A DNA stretch of 64,000 nucleotides from Ignavibacteriota bacterium (GTDB lineage Bacteria > Bacteroidota > Ignavibacteria > UBA10030 > UBA6906). Position numbers and translations under genes: made by a program. The notes beneath the pieces were generated by a model. It did not search any database and was not told the origin of the DNA. It saw only the letters and a list, made by a program, of their open reading frames with translations. The stretch's first letter is position 1. The number at the start of each line of letters is the position of its first letter. The DNA lies in assembly GCA_016707525.1 (NCBI GenBank), contig JADJHP010000001.1, forward strand, positions 496,001-560,000. The letters are read 5' to 3'. This document shows, piece by piece, positions 7,250 through 16,725 of this stretch.

Positions 7250-9673
7250 ATGCATATCGTCCAAAGTTGGCTGAAGCAGTACACCGACGTCCGCTGGTCG
7301 CCGGAAGAGATCGCCGAACGCCTCACCATGACCGGCCTCGAATTCGAGTCGGTCAATCGGCCCGGAGCTCGCTACGATGGCTTCGTGGTCGGTGAGGTGC
7401 TCGAGACGCAGAAACATCCGAAGGCCGACAGACTGACGGTGTGTCGCGTGAATGTCGGAAAGGATGTGCTGCAGATCGTGTGCGGTGCTCCGAATGTCGC
7501 GGCGGGGCAGAAGGTGCCCGTCGGGCTCATCGGGGCAACCGTTCCGAAGAACCAGCACGACCCCGCGGGGAATCCGTTCGTTCTTTCGAAGGTGACGCTG
7601 CGCGGTGTGGAATCGTCCGGCATGATCTGCTCGGCCCATGAACTCGATCTCGGGAAGGACGCCGACGGGATCATGGTGCTGGACAAGGATGCGAAGATCG
7701 GCCGCCCGCTGGCGGATCATCTCGGGATGAACGACGTCGTGTATGATATCGAGATCACGCCGAACCGTCCGGATTGGCTGAGCCATCTCGGGTTTGCGCG
7801 CGAACTCGCCGTGCTCACCGGCAAGCCGGTGAAGCTCCCGGCCGTACGGCTGAAAGAAGGGAAGGAGCCGATCCGGAAGTATCTCTCGGTCATCGTCGAG
7901 GACCGCGTGAACTGTCCGCGCTTCGCCGCGCGCATGATCCGGGGCGTGACGATCGGCCCGTCGCCGGTGTGGCTGCAGCAGTGGTTGACGTTGGCCGGGC
8001 TCCGTCCGATCAACAACGTGGTGGACATCACCAACTTCGTGATGTACGAGTGCGGCCACCCGATGCATGCCTTCGACCATGCATTGCTCGAAGGTGGGAA
8101 GATCGTGGTGCGTCAGGCGGGTGCGGGACAGAAGTTCACAACGCTCGACGGCAAGGAACACGAGCTCCCGGCGTCATCGATGATGGTGTGCGACGCCGTC
8201 AAGCCCGTGTCGGTTGCCGGTGTCATGGGTGGCGCCAACTCCGAGATCCGCCCCGAGACCGTGGACGTGGTCCTGGAGGCGGCGTACTGGAACCCCTCGA
8301 GCATTCGCAAGACCGCGAAGGCGCTGGGGATGAGCACGGATGCGTCGCAGCGCTTCGAGCGGGGCGCAGATCCGAATGCCGTGCGCTTTGCTCTTGACCG
8401 CGCGGCAGCACTTGTCCTGGAACTCGCCGGTGGCGTCCTGCTCCGAGGTGCCATCGATGTGTATCCGAAACCGATCAAGCCACACACGGTAGATCTTCGC
8501 CCGGCCCGCGTGAATGCTGTCCTGGGAACGGACCTCGCGCCGGCGGCGATGGTGAAGCACCTGCGTTCGCTCGGATTGGGTGTCGTGAAGAAGAGTGCAA
8601 CGAAGTTGACGTTCTCGGTCCCCACGTTCCGTGTGGACCTGGACCGCGAGATCGATCTGATCGAAGAGGTCGCCCGCGTGCACGGCTACAACAATATCGA
8701 GGACAAGACGCGGAGCAGCGTCGAGTTCGTGCAGGACCTGCCGAAGCTCACGCCTGCGGATCGCGTGCGTGAGCGTGCGGTGGCGGCCGGCCTCACGGAA
8801 GTGATCACGAATTCCATGCAGGACGAGCAGCGTGCCGGCATGGGAGGCAAGCCGGCCGTACGGATCCTGAACCCGCAGAATCAGGACATGCAGATGCTCC
8901 GCGGGAGCCTGCTCCCCGGGATGCTCGACGTGGTTGCCCGCAACATCAGGAATGGCGAGCCGGACCTCCGGTTGTTCGAGATCGGGCATGTGTTTTCTCT
9001 GGCTGAGGACGGGGAGCGGGAGCTGGTGCCAGGATATCACGAGGAAGAGCGCATCGCTGTCGTTCTGACAGGATCGGCCACCGTCCGGCATTGGTCTGCC
9101 GCCCCCCGCCAGGTGGACCTGTTCGACATCAAGGGGGAGGCGGGGGCCCTGTTGCGGTCCCTGGCACTTGACAAATGGCGCTTTATTTCTTATTCTACCG
9201 CAAATGGTTTAACCGGTGACGCTCTAGCCATTGAAATTCATGGGAGTTATGCCGGTTTCCTTGGAACTGTTCGAAGTGAAGTGCTGAAGTTCTTTGGTAT
9301 TGAACAGGACGTCGCTGTAGCAGAGATCGCTCTTGCGCCATTCGGGCAGAGGCGGGACCAGAAGTACCAGCCGCTGCCGCGGTTCCCGAAAGTGCGCAGG
9401 GATGTTGCCTTCGAACTGCGTCAGAACCTGCCCGCGGGGGACGTTGCCGCGGTCATCCGGGAGTCTGCGGGTGAACTTTTGCAGTCCGTCGACGTGTTTG
9501 ATGTGTACCAGGGTGCGCATCTCGCTGCAGGGATGAAGAGTCTCGCCTTCACCCTCGAGCTTCTGTCGCGTGAACATACGCTGACGGAAGTGGAGATCGA
9601 AGCTGTGATGCAGCGTGTGATCGGCCGTGTGCAGGAAGTCTGCGGCGCCACGTTGCGGGGTGTGAAGGGGTAA
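7250..9673 (+). CDS. pheT: Phenylalanyl-tRNA synthetase beta subunit
   Basis: 807 residues, normal length. Order: EMAP-like tRNA-binding domain (about 40-150, VCRVNVGKDVLQIVCGAPN), B3/B4 editing domain, B5 domain, class II-like core (NPQNQDMQMLRGSLLPGML) and C-terminal FDX-ACB anticodon-binding domain (PLPRFPKVRRDVAF). A short stretch near 9160-9290 is visibly more AT-rich than its surroundings, but the frame stays open and the protein reads through. Confidence 0.96.
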   Translation: MHIVQSWLKQYTDVRWSPEEIAERLTMTGLEFESVNRPGARYDGFVVGEVLETQKHPKADRLTVCRVNVGKDVLQIVCGAPNVAAGQKVPVGLIGATVPKNQHDPAGNPFVLSKVTLRGVESSGMICSAHELDLGKDADGIMVLDKDAKIGRPLADHLGMNDVVYDIEITPNRPDWLSHLGFARELAVLTGKPVKLPAVRLKEGKEPIRKYLSVIVEDRVNCPRFAARMIRGVTIGPSPVWLQQWLTLAGLRPINNVVDITNFVMYECGHPMHAFDHALLEGGKIVVRQAGAGQKFTTLDGKEHELPASSMMVCDAVKPVSVAGVMGGANSEIRPETVDVVLEAAYWNPSSIRKTAKALGMSTDASQRFERGADPNAVRFALDRAAALVLELAGGVLLRGAIDVYPKPIKPHTVDLRPARVNAVLGTDLAPAAMVKHLRSLGLGVVKKSATKLTFSVPTFRVDLDREIDLIEEVARVHGYNNIEDKTRSSVEFVQDLPKLTPADRVRERAVAAGLTEVITNSMQDEQRAGMGGKPAVRILNPQNQDMQMLRGSLLPGMLDVVARNIRNGEPDLRLFEIGHVFSLAEDGERELVPGYHEEERIAVVLTGSATVRHWSAAPRQVDLFDIKGEAGALLRSLALDKWRFISYSTANGLTGDALAIEIHGSYAGFLGTVRSEVLKFFGIEQDVAVAEIALAPFGQRRDQKYQPLPRFPKVRRDVAFELRQNLPAGDVAAVIRESAGELLQSVDVFDVYQGAHLAAGMKSLAFTLELLSREHTLTEVEIEAVMQRVIGRVQEVCGATLRGVKG

Positions 9674-9703
9674 CACAGAATCGACAACGACAACGGCACC
9701 AGC

Positions 9704-10048
9704 GTGGACAACGCACCGGTCTCAACTCCATCGCAACAACCCGCCGACGTGCGGGCTGTGGAGCACGCCCTCAAGGGATTGTGGGAGCGTGTTCGGCGGG
9801 CAGGCGACATCATCCAGCAGTTGCGGGAGGAACGCCGGGCATTGTTGTCGCAGGTCGAGCAGTTGCGTGGTGATATGCAGAATCTCCAGGAGGATCTGGC
9901 CCGCAAGGACCAGATGCTCCGGAAAGCCCAGAGCGAGCGGGCTGTTCCGGCCGCCGCCGTCGATGCCGTGTCCCTGTCGAACGGGGACAGGGAAGCGATG
10001 GCGCGCAAGGTCAAGGAGTTGCTGCTAAAACTCGACGCATATCTGTGA
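9704..10048 (+). CDS. Small coiled-coil protein upstream of zapA
   Basis: 114 residues starting at GTG 9704. Residues about 18-80 form a heptad-rich coiled coil (RVRRAGDIIQQLREERRALL... to KAQSER), followed by a short linker and a C-terminal helix ending KELLLKLDAYL. Not identified by family. The small acidic/basic coiled coil directly before zapA suggests a divisome role like ZapB, but that is inference from position and shape. No clear ribosome-binding site is seen. Confidence 0.7.
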   Translation: MDNAPVSTPSQQPADVRAVEHALKGLWERVRRAGDIIQQLREERRALLSQVEQLRGDMQNLQEDLARKDQMLRKAQSERAVPAAAVDAVSLSNGDREAMARKVKELLLKLDAYL

Positions 10049-10069
10049 TGTGGTGGACGGTGAGCACAC

Positions 10070-10363
10070 ATGACAACGGATAAGAAGAGCATAAAAGTAA
10101 GGATCTTCGGTTCCGAGTATCCGCTCCGCGGCGAGAGCGAAGAGTTCACGCGGCGGGTGGCGGTGTACGTGGATGAGATGATCAATACCATCCATGGCAA
10201 GATCCCGGAGCAGCCTACACTGACGGTTGCGGTCCTCTCGGCACTGAATATCACGGAAGATCTCTTCAAGGAGCGGGACCGTGCACGGTCGCTGACGACG
10301 TCGGTCGAACATGAGATCGATCTGATGTCGAATCATCTGGACGCGATCCTGCGCGAGCCCTGA
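10070..10363 (+). CDS. zapA: Cell division protein ZapA
   Basis: 97 residues. The N-terminal ZapA fold SIKVRIFGSEYPLRG precedes a C-terminal helix suited to coiled-coil dimerisation. ZapA bundles FtsZ filaments at the septum. Follows the coiled-coil gene by 21 bases. In many bacteria zapA is followed by the 6S RNA gene, which is relevant to the next feature. Confidence 0.88.
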   Translation: MTTDKKSIKVRIFGSEYPLRGESEEFTRRVAVYVDEMINTIHGKIPEQPTLTVAVLSALNITEDLFKERDRARSLTTSVEHEIDLMSNHLDAILREP

Positions 10364-10410
10364 CTGTTCTTTGGAATGTTCCCGTTGTATGTACGACGCA
10401 CGGAAATGAT

Positions 10411-10651
10411 ATCCGCAGCGTCAACCGTTTCACTACACTAATAAAGAACCAACACTTGTAGTCTTGGGAGCCCGACTCACGGGCGTCGATTACATGCCTC
10501 ATCCCGCTCAGGCGGGATTCTTGCGATGACATCCGCTCCGGCGGATCGAGCGAGTGCGTGGAAGTAAAAGACGTCCGGGCGAGCACCCACTGTGTCGGAA
10601 GGGTTCTTCTATTCGTGCCTTCCCTGGACGGTTGCCGGCTGCGGATTTTTT
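10411..10651 (+). ncRNA. Structured RNA candidate between zapA and rny (possible 6S RNA)
   Basis: A long-range closing stem is visible: ATCCGCAGC (10411-10419) with GCTGCGGAT (10638-10646), continued by AACCGT (10423-10428) with ACGGTT (10628-10633). An inner stem AATAAAGAACC (10440-10450) pairs with GGTTCTTcTATT (10602-10613). Inside lie local hairpins at 10470-10484, 10501-10518 and 10531-10546. The closing stem runs straight into TTTTTT (10646-10651). No gene fits this stretch. Position after zapA matches ssrS in other bacteria, but the several inner hairpins are unlike the single long arm of textbook 6S. A cis element for rny is the main alternative. Confidence 0.5.
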
Positions 10652-10716
10652 ATGCCCGTTCCGCTCCCTGCCGCGTCGCCCCGGAATGCACACTGACCAT
10701 AGGCGCTGGAGGATGT

Positions 10717-12283
10717 ATGGAACTCAGTTTGACCGTCCCGCTGGTACTTGGTTGCGTCGGGCCTCTTCGGCCTCGCCGCGGGATGGTTCATGATCGCACG
10801 CGCATCGAAAGTGAAGGTGCTGGCAGCGCGGGAACAGTCCACCCGCATCATCACCGACGCGGAGAAGGAAGCCGATACCCTCAAACGGGAGAAACTGCTT
10901 GAGGTGAAGGACGAGTGGTACCAGAAGAAGAAGGACTTCGACACCGACGTCCAGAACAAGCGGAACAAGCTCCAGGCCCAGGAAAAGGCGCTGGAAGTGC
11001 GCGAGGAGAACATCGACCGCAAGGTCGAACTCCTCGGCAAGAAGGAGCGCGAGCAGGTTGTGCTGAAGCGCTCCATCGATGAACGGATGAAGGCGCTCGA
11101 GACACGGCAGACGGACCTCGACAGGCTCCTGCAGGAAGAGAACGACCGCCTCGAGCGGCTCTCGGGCCTGAGCCGGGACGAAGCGAAACGCCAGCTCATC
11201 GAGAATCTCACGAATGAGGCCAGGGCCGAAGCTGCTCTCCAGCTCAAAGAGATCCGCGACACGGCCCGCGATGAAGCCAAGCGCGAAGCGCAAAAGCTCA
11301 TCGTCCAGGCCATCCAGCGCACCGCCGCAGACCACTCCGTGGAGACCACGGTCAGCGTGCTGAATATCCAGAGCGATGAAATGAAGGGCCGTATCATCGG
11401 CCGCGAAGGCCGCAATATACGTGCCTTCGAAGCCGCGACGGGTGTCGATGTGATCGTGGACGACACGCCGGAAGCAGTGATCCTCTCTGCATTCGATCCC
11501 TTCCGCCGTGAGGTGGCGCGCGTTGCGCTCGAGCGGCTGATCGCCGACGGCCGCATCCATCCTGCCCGCATCGAAGAGGTCGTCGAAAAGGTCCGCGCCG
11601 AACTGGAGGAGGAGGTCCTGAAGGTGGGCGAGAACACGATGCTGGAGGTCGGCCTGCATGGTGCGCACAAGGAGATCCTGCGTCTGATCGGCAAGATGAA
11701 ATACCGGTCGAGCTACGGCCAGAACATGCTCCAGCACAGCATCGAGGTCGCGTTCCTCACCGGCGCACTCGCGGCGGAGCTCCGGCTCGATGCGGTGCTT
11801 GCCAAGCGGGCAGGCCTGCTCCATGATGTCGGGAAATGCGTGGACAAGAGCATCGAAGGCCCGCACGCCCTGCTCGGATACGAGATCGCGAAGAAGTACG
11901 GCGAGCATCCTGTGGTGGCGAACGCGATCGGATCACACCATGAAGACATCCCTATGGAATCGCCCATCGCCGCGCTCGTTCAGGCCGCTGATGCGATCAG
12001 CGGCGCCCGCCCGGGCGCCCGGCGCGAATCCGTGGAGGGATACGTGAAGCGCCTCGAGAAACTCGAAGAACTCGCCCAGTCGTTCCGTGGCGTGTCGAAA
12101 ACCTATGCGATCCAGGCCGGACGGGAAGTCCGCGTGGTCGTGGAGCAGGACAGGGTGGATGATGTCCATGCCGACCAGCTCGCACATGATATCAGCCGGA
12201 AGATCCAGGAAGAGATGGAGTATCCCGGACAGATCAAGGTGACGGTGATCCGCGAGTACCGTTCGGTCGCGTATGCCAAATGA
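10717..12283 (+). pseudogene. rny: Ribonuclease Y, with an apparent +1 frameshift near codon 12
   Basis: Membrane-anchored endoribonuclease that initiates mRNA decay. ATG 10717 has GGAGG at 10708-10712 and encodes MELSLTVPLVLG. One extra T in the TTGGTT at 10748-10753 then shifts the frame. Removing it joins perfectly to ASGLFGLAAGWFMIA, completing the expected N-terminal membrane helix. The corrected protein is 521 residues: TM helix, long coiled coil (about 30-200), KH domain (MKGRIIGREGRNIRAFE), and HD domain with HDVGK and GSHHEDIP. Without correction the product would lose its anchor or stop at about 62 residues. A sequencing insertion is most likely. coaE overlaps the 3' end. Confidence 0.9.
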
Positions 12284-12896
12284 CAGCGGCTTCCTCCGCA
12301 TCGGCGTGACCGGTGGCATCGGGGCGGGGAAGAGTGAGGTGTGCGCGGCGTTCGCGCGCAAAGGGCGCGTGGTGCTCGCAGCGGATACCATCGCCCGCAC
12401 GTTGATGGAGACCGACGCGGCGGTCCGGAAACGGGTCACCACCATCTGCGGCCCGGATGCGTATCACCCCGGCGGGACATTGAACGTCCCGCATGTCGCA
12501 CGCGTGATCTTCGACGACGAGAAGAAGCGGACGAGGTTGAATGCCGCCGTTCATCCTGCCGTTCTCCGGCGGATCGGACAGGAGATCGAAGCGCTGCCCG
12601 CCGCCCGCCGCCGTCCGTACGTGCTCGTGGAGGCGGCCCTGCTTTATGAGAGCGGTATGGAGAAGGACCTGGACGCCGTGCTCGTGGTCCACGCAAGCGA
12701 TGCGGTGAGGATCGAGCGGGTGCTTGCACGGGGGGGGCTGACGCGCGAACAGGTCGTGAGCCGCATGAAAGCGCAGATGCCGGCCGGGGAGAAGCGCGAA
12801 AACGCGGATTTTGTGATCATGAATGACGGCCCGCTGGAATCCCTCGAGAGCCGGGTGGCGTTCTTCGATGTGCTCTTCACGAGCATGGCCGGTTGA
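12273..12896 (+). CDS. coaE: Dephospho-CoA kinase
   Basis: Last step of coenzyme A synthesis: ATP-dependent phosphorylation of dephospho-CoA. 207 residues. P-loop GGIGAGKSE near the N-terminus, ADTIAR (substrate region), HPAV, and the CoaE lid region RGGLTREQVVSRMKAQM. Starts at ATG 12273, overlapping the end of rny by 11 bases, so probably translated with it. Confidence 0.93.
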   Translation: MPNDSGFLRIGVTGGIGAGKSEVCAAFARKGRVVLAADTIARTLMETDAAVRKRVTTICGPDAYHPGGTLNVPHVARVIFDDEKKRTRLNAAVHPAVLRRIGQEIEALPAARRRPYVLVEAALLYESGMEKDLDAVLVVHASDAVRIERVLARGGLTREQVVSRMKAQMPAGEKRENADFVIMNDGPLESLESRVAFFDVLFTSMAG

Positions 12897-12921
12897 TTCT
12901 CCTGCGGTTTTTCGTTACGTT
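12893..12921 (+). promoter_or_regulatory. Promoter of the outer-membrane barrel gene
   Basis: TTGATT at 12893-12898, overlapping the coaE stop; 17-base spacer; TACGTT at 12916-12921. It leaves a leader of about 60 bases before ATG 12988. Confidence 0.5.
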
Positions 12922-12987
12922 AAGCGTTGTTGTTCTGTTGGTTCAGTTGCGTTGAACCTTTCTCATTCAATATCTGTGGAGGATTCT

Positions 12988-13668
12988 ATGAAGAAAACAT
13001 TAGCTCTCGTCCTCGTTCTCGCGTTTGCGTTCGGACTTGCACAGGCTGGTGACAATGCCAAGCCGATCCAGAAGGCTGGCAGCACCGCGTTGCTGTTCGA
13101 CCTGAGCGGTCTCGCGAATCTTGGCGCAGGCAATTACCAGGGTGGCCTCGGCGTGAAGTACTACATCGCCAACGGATTCTCGGCACGGCTGGGACTCGGC
13201 TTCAATTCGTCCAGCACCACCACGAAGAACCCGGTGACGCCGACCCCGGCCAATCAGCTTGACGAGAGCAAATTCACCGGTACGAGCTTCACGATCGCCC
13301 CGGGCATCCAGTACAACGTTGCGACCAGCAATGCGGTCGTCGGGTACGTCGGTGCACAGGTGGCATTCACGACCGGCAGCCAGGAGCGCAAGGGGAATGC
13401 GAACAGCTTCGGCACCGGCTTCACGAAGGACCACAGCTACAACGAATCGAATACCACGTTCGGCGTCGCCGCCTTCGTTGGTGTGGAATGGTTCGCATGG
13501 GACAATATCAGTCTTGCCGGCGAATACCGCTTCGGCTTCAGCACGACCACTGGTAAGGCCGAGTCGAAGACCGCTACGACCTCGACGAGCGCAGATGCTC
13601 CCAGCCAGACCTCGTTGGGCCTTGGCTCCGCCAATGCAGGTGCTTTGACCCTCGCTGTCTATTTCTGA
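12988..13668 (+). CDS. Secreted outer-membrane beta-barrel protein
   Basis: 226 residues from ATG 12988, with GGAGG at 12978-12982; in-frame upstream codons lie inside coaE and are not used. Signal peptide MKKTLALVLVLAFAFGLAQA. The mature part shows the alternating aromatic/small pattern of a small porin-like barrel (YYIANGFSARLGLGF, VGYVGAQVAF, GVEWFAWDNISLAGEYRFGF) and ends in LTLAVYF, a terminal aromatic typical of BamA-assembled barrels. Loops are Ser/Thr/Asn rich. Specific function unknown. Monocistronic, with its own promoter and strong terminator. Confidence 0.8.
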   Translation: MKKTLALVLVLAFAFGLAQAGDNAKPIQKAGSTALLFDLSGLANLGAGNYQGGLGVKYYIANGFSARLGLGFNSSSTTTKNPVTPTPANQLDESKFTGTSFTIAPGIQYNVATSNAVVGYVGAQVAFTTGSQERKGNANSFGTGFTKDHSYNESNTTFGVAAFVGVEWFAWDNISLAGEYRFGFSTTTGKAESKTATTSTSADAPSQTSLGLGSANAGALTLAVYF

Positions 13669-13689
13669 TCCGCCTGATGGCGGTACGAC

Positions 13690-13722
13690 AGGGGCGTCCC
13701 GCGTGCGGGACGCCCCTTTGTG
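13690..13722 (+). terminator. Terminator of the outer-membrane barrel gene
   Basis: GGGGCGTCCCGC (13691-13702) pairs with GCGGGACGCCCC (13705-13716), followed by TTTGTGT. Nearly the same hairpin recurs at 55563-55595. Confidence 0.75.
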
Positions 13723-13743
13723 TATCCATCTCCCCGGGGTAGC

Positions 13744-15336
13744 ATGACACACCGCTATGATGTCCTCGTCATCGGCACCGGCATCGCCGGCCTCTCCTAC
13801 GCTGTGAAAGCTGCACGCTACGGCTCCGTTGCCATCGTGACCAAGAAGGAACAGGCAGAGTCGAACACGAACTACGCCCAGGGCGGCGTCGCTGCCGTGA
13901 TGTCCCAGATCGATTCTTTCGAGATGCACGTTCAGGACACCCTGGCGACGGGTGTCGGGCTCTCGCATCGCGATGCCGTTGAGACCATGGTCCGTGAGGG
14001 GCCTGACCGCCTGCGCGACCTGATCTCCATCGGCGCCCAATTCACGTATGCCGGGGCGCAGCTTGATCTCGGGCGTGAGGGGGGACATTCAACGAACAGG
14101 ATCGTCCACGCGCATGACTTCACGGGACGTGAGATCGAACGGGCGTTGCTTCATGCGGTGACCACCGACCCCCGCATCACGATCTTTGAGAACCATGTGG
14201 GCCTGGAACTCATCACCGAGCACCATGTCCACGGCAGGCGTCCCGATGGCCCTATCCATTGCTGGGGCGCGTATGTGCTCGATACGGAGGAGCGCCGGGT
14301 GGACACCTTCCTCGCGCATGTGGTGATGCTGGCCACCGGAGGACTGGGGCAGGTGTATCTGCACACGACGAACCCGCCGATCGCGACGGGCGATGGCGTG
14401 GCCATGGCCTGCCGCGCCGGCGCAACCATCGGGAACATGGAGTTCATCCAGTTCCATCCGACCACGCTGTTCAACTCGGGTTCCCCCTCATTCCTCATCT
14501 CCGAAGCGGTGCGCGGGTTCGGTGCCGTGCTGCGCGCGGCGAACGGCGATGAGTTCATGCACAACTACGATCCGCGCAAAGAACTCGCCCCCCGGGACAT
14601 CGTCGCGTACGCGATCGATACGGAGCTCAAGAAACGGGGTGATGACCACGTGCTCCTGGACCTCCGGCATTTGCCCGCGGATCAGGTGCGCGAGAAGTTC
14701 CCGCACATCTACAACACCTGCCTCGAGAAATTCAAGCTGGACATCACCCGCGAGCCCGTTCCGGTTGTCCCGGCCGCGCACTACTCGTGTGGGGGCGTAG
14801 TCACGGACATCGACGGGCGCACCAGCATCGGCGGATTGTTCGCCGCGGGTGAGGTGAGCATGACCGGTGTTCACGGCGCGAACCGGCTGGCAAGCAATTC
14901 CTTGCTCGAGGCCCTGGTGTTCTCCGATCGCGCCTGCCGCCTGACGGCCGAGCAGCTCCGTCAGAAGGGGACCTCTCTCCCGGATGTCGGGCCGTGGGAC
15001 GACAGCGGCACGCTGAACAGCGAAGAATGGATTCTGATCGCCCACAACCGCCGCGAGATCCAGCAGATCATGTGGGACTACGTCGGCATCGTCCGCTCCG
15101 ATCTGCGTCTTGAGCGGGCGCTCCGCCGCATGGAATTGATCCGTGACGAGGTCGAGGATTTCTACAAGCGCACACGGGTAACGGAAGGCCTGATCGAGCT
15201 ACGTAATCTCGCCCAATGCGCCATGCTGGTCATCCGCTGCGCGATGATGCGGAAGGAGAGCCGGGGGTTGCACGTGACCACGGACTACCGTCAACGGAAT
15301 GACGCGGCATTCATGAGAGATACGATCCTCCCTTAG
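13744..15336 (+). CDS. nadB: L-aspartate oxidase
   Basis: FAD enzyme oxidising L-aspartate to iminoaspartate, the first step of de novo NAD synthesis. 530 residues from ATG 13744 (MTHRYDVLVIGTGIAGLSYA); a longer in-frame start would add non-conserved residues. FAD-binding GTGIAG, AQGGVAAVM, HDFTGREIERAL, MEFIQFHPTTL, and the ARxI-like catalytic region around LAPRDIVAYAI, then AAHYSCGGVVTD. C-terminal helical domain present. nadD occurs in the same window at 33026, but nadA and nadC are not here. Confidence 0.94.
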   Translation: MTHRYDVLVIGTGIAGLSYAVKAARYGSVAIVTKKEQAESNTNYAQGGVAAVMSQIDSFEMHVQDTLATGVGLSHRDAVETMVREGPDRLRDLISIGAQFTYAGAQLDLGREGGHSTNRIVHAHDFTGREIERALLHAVTTDPRITIFENHVGLELITEHHVHGRRPDGPIHCWGAYVLDTEERRVDTFLAHVVMLATGGLGQVYLHTTNPPIATGDGVAMACRAGATIGNMEFIQFHPTTLFNSGSPSFLISEAVRGFGAVLRAANGDEFMHNYDPRKELAPRDIVAYAIDTELKKRGDDHVLLDLRHLPADQVREKFPHIYNTCLEKFKLDITREPVPVVPAAHYSCGGVVTDIDGRTSIGGLFAAGEVSMTGVHGANRLASNSLLEALVFSDRACRLTAEQLRQKGTSLPDVGPWDDSGTLNSEEWILIAHNRREIQQIMWDYVGIVRSDLRLERALRRMELIRDEVEDFYKRTRVTEGLIELRNLAQCAMLVIRCAMMRKESRGLHVTTDYRQRNDAAFMRDTILP

Positions 15337-15398
15337 AAGAAGATCGGGCGCTCGACGGGGGAGGCCGAAGTGCCCGAATCGGCCCGAAATCGCTTACC

Positions 15399-15429
15399 TT
15401 GACTATAGTGGCCAAAATGGATATATTTT
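15399..15429 (+). promoter_or_regulatory. Promoter directly abutting the M16 protease start
   Basis: TTGACT at 15399-15404, 17-base spacer, TATATTTT at 15422-15429. Transcription would start around 15434, at or beside the ATG at 15433, so the mRNA may be leaderless. Confidence 0.55.
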
Positions 15430-15432
15430 CAC

Positions 15433-16716
15433 ATGCCATACGCCACGCGCACGTCCGTCAAGACTCACCGGCAGGTCGAAAATTCACAGTATCGCAAGAC
15501 AACTCTGGAGAACGGTGTCCGGGTTGTAAGCGAATCGATCCCGCATGTACGCTCGGTCTCCCTCGGGATATGGGCAAATGTGGGATCGCGTGATGAAGGA
15601 CCTACCCAGAACGGTATCAGTCACTTCCTTGAGCACATGGTGTTCAAGGGGACAAAGAACCGCAACGTCCGGGAGATCGCACAAAGCCTGGAATCCCTCG
15701 GCGGCTATCTCAACGCCTTCACGACAAAGGAGCAGACGTGCTTCTACGCCCGTGTGCTCGATACGAACATCAGCGAAGCGATGGACGTCCTTGCCGATAT
15801 CGTCCTGCACGCGACCTTCGACAAGAAGGAGATGGAGCGCGAGAAACAGGTCGTCATCGAGGAACTGAAGAACGCCGAAGACGATCCCGAGGATATCATC
15901 CACGACTATTTCGAACGGTCCATCTTTCCGGACCATTCCCTGGGGTATCCGATCATCGGGACGGAAGAGAATGTCCGCCGGTTCCGGCAGGATGATCTCC
16001 GCGCCCATATCGCACACCACTATCAGTCCGACCGCATCGTGATCTCTGCTGCAGGGAATGTGGACCATGAGGCCCTCGTGCGCCTGAGCCGGAAGTATTT
16101 CAACCGGGTACGCAAGGCCTCCGGAGAACACTCACGCATTGCGGGGCCCGTGCGCTCTACCGATGGCGATACCGTCGAATATCGCCGGCCGATCAATCAG
16201 GCGCACATCTGTCTCGGGACGCTCTCCTACAGCATCGGCCATCCTGACCGGTATACGCTGATGCTGACGAATGCCTTGCTCGGGGAGGGCATGAGCTCAC
16301 GCCTGTATCAGACCATCCGTGAAAAGCATGGGATGGCATATACGGTGTACTCGTTCGTGAACCTTCTGAGTGATACGGGGGTGTTCGGAGCCTACCTGGG
16401 CACGGACCGGAAGAACATCCAGAATGCGATCGGCCTGGTGTTCAAAGAACTCGACCGCCTCAAACGCAGGGCTGTCCCGCTGGCGGAACTCAACCGCACG
16501 AAGTCGCAGATCAAAGGCACCCTCATGCTGGGGCTCGAGAACATGTCGGGCCGCATGATACGCCTGGGAAGTGCGGAGCTCTACGTCGAACGGTATGTTT
16601 CCCTTGACACCATCCTGTCGTGGGTCGATGCGGTGACCCCGGAGGACATCCTGCGTGTTGCGAATGATGTTTTTGATGAGAAGCGCTTTTCATCCGTGAT
16701 CATACGACCTACCTGA
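15433..16716 (+). CDS. M16-family zinc peptidase (processing-protease type)
   Basis: 427 residues resembling the B. subtilis YmxG/mitochondrial processing peptidase beta group. Inverted zinc motif HFLEH (about residue 63) with the downstream glutamate in the EREKQVVIEELKNAEDDPED region, so catalytically competent. The second M16 half contains GEGMSSRLYQTIREKHGMAYTVYSF. No signal peptide, so cytoplasmic or peripheral. The start at 15433 has no ribosome-binding site and sits on the predicted transcription start. An aminotransferase follows 9 bases after the stop. Confidence 0.9.
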   Translation: MPYATRTSVKTHRQVENSQYRKTTLENGVRVVSESIPHVRSVSLGIWANVGSRDEGPTQNGISHFLEHMVFKGTKNRNVREIAQSLESLGGYLNAFTTKEQTCFYARVLDTNISEAMDVLADIVLHATFDKKEMEREKQVVIEELKNAEDDPEDIIHDYFERSIFPDHSLGYPIIGTEENVRRFRQDDLRAHIAHHYQSDRIVISAAGNVDHEALVRLSRKYFNRVRKASGEHSRIAGPVRSTDGDTVEYRRPINQAHICLGTLSYSIGHPDRYTLMLTNALLGEGMSSRLYQTIREKHGMAYTVYSFVNLLSDTGVFGAYLGTDRKNIQNAIGLVFKELDRLKRRAVPLAELNRTKSQIKGTLMLGLENMSGRMIRLGSAELYVERYVSLDTILSWVDAVTPEDILRVANDVFDEKRFSSVIIRPT

Positions 16717-16725
16717 CCCTGATCC

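Noticed and set aside
5780..8161. 793-codon open frame on the minus strand across rplT-pheS-pheT
   Set aside because: Mirror frame of GC-rich codons in three certain genes; His/Arg/Leu-rich product without domains.
10501..10546. Two GC hairpins read as terminators for zapA
   Set aside because: No T-runs; they lie inside the larger nested structure.
12823..12987. N-terminal extension of the outer-membrane barrel gene
   Set aside because: The extension overlaps coaE and would hide the clear signal peptide and ribosome-binding site at 12978.
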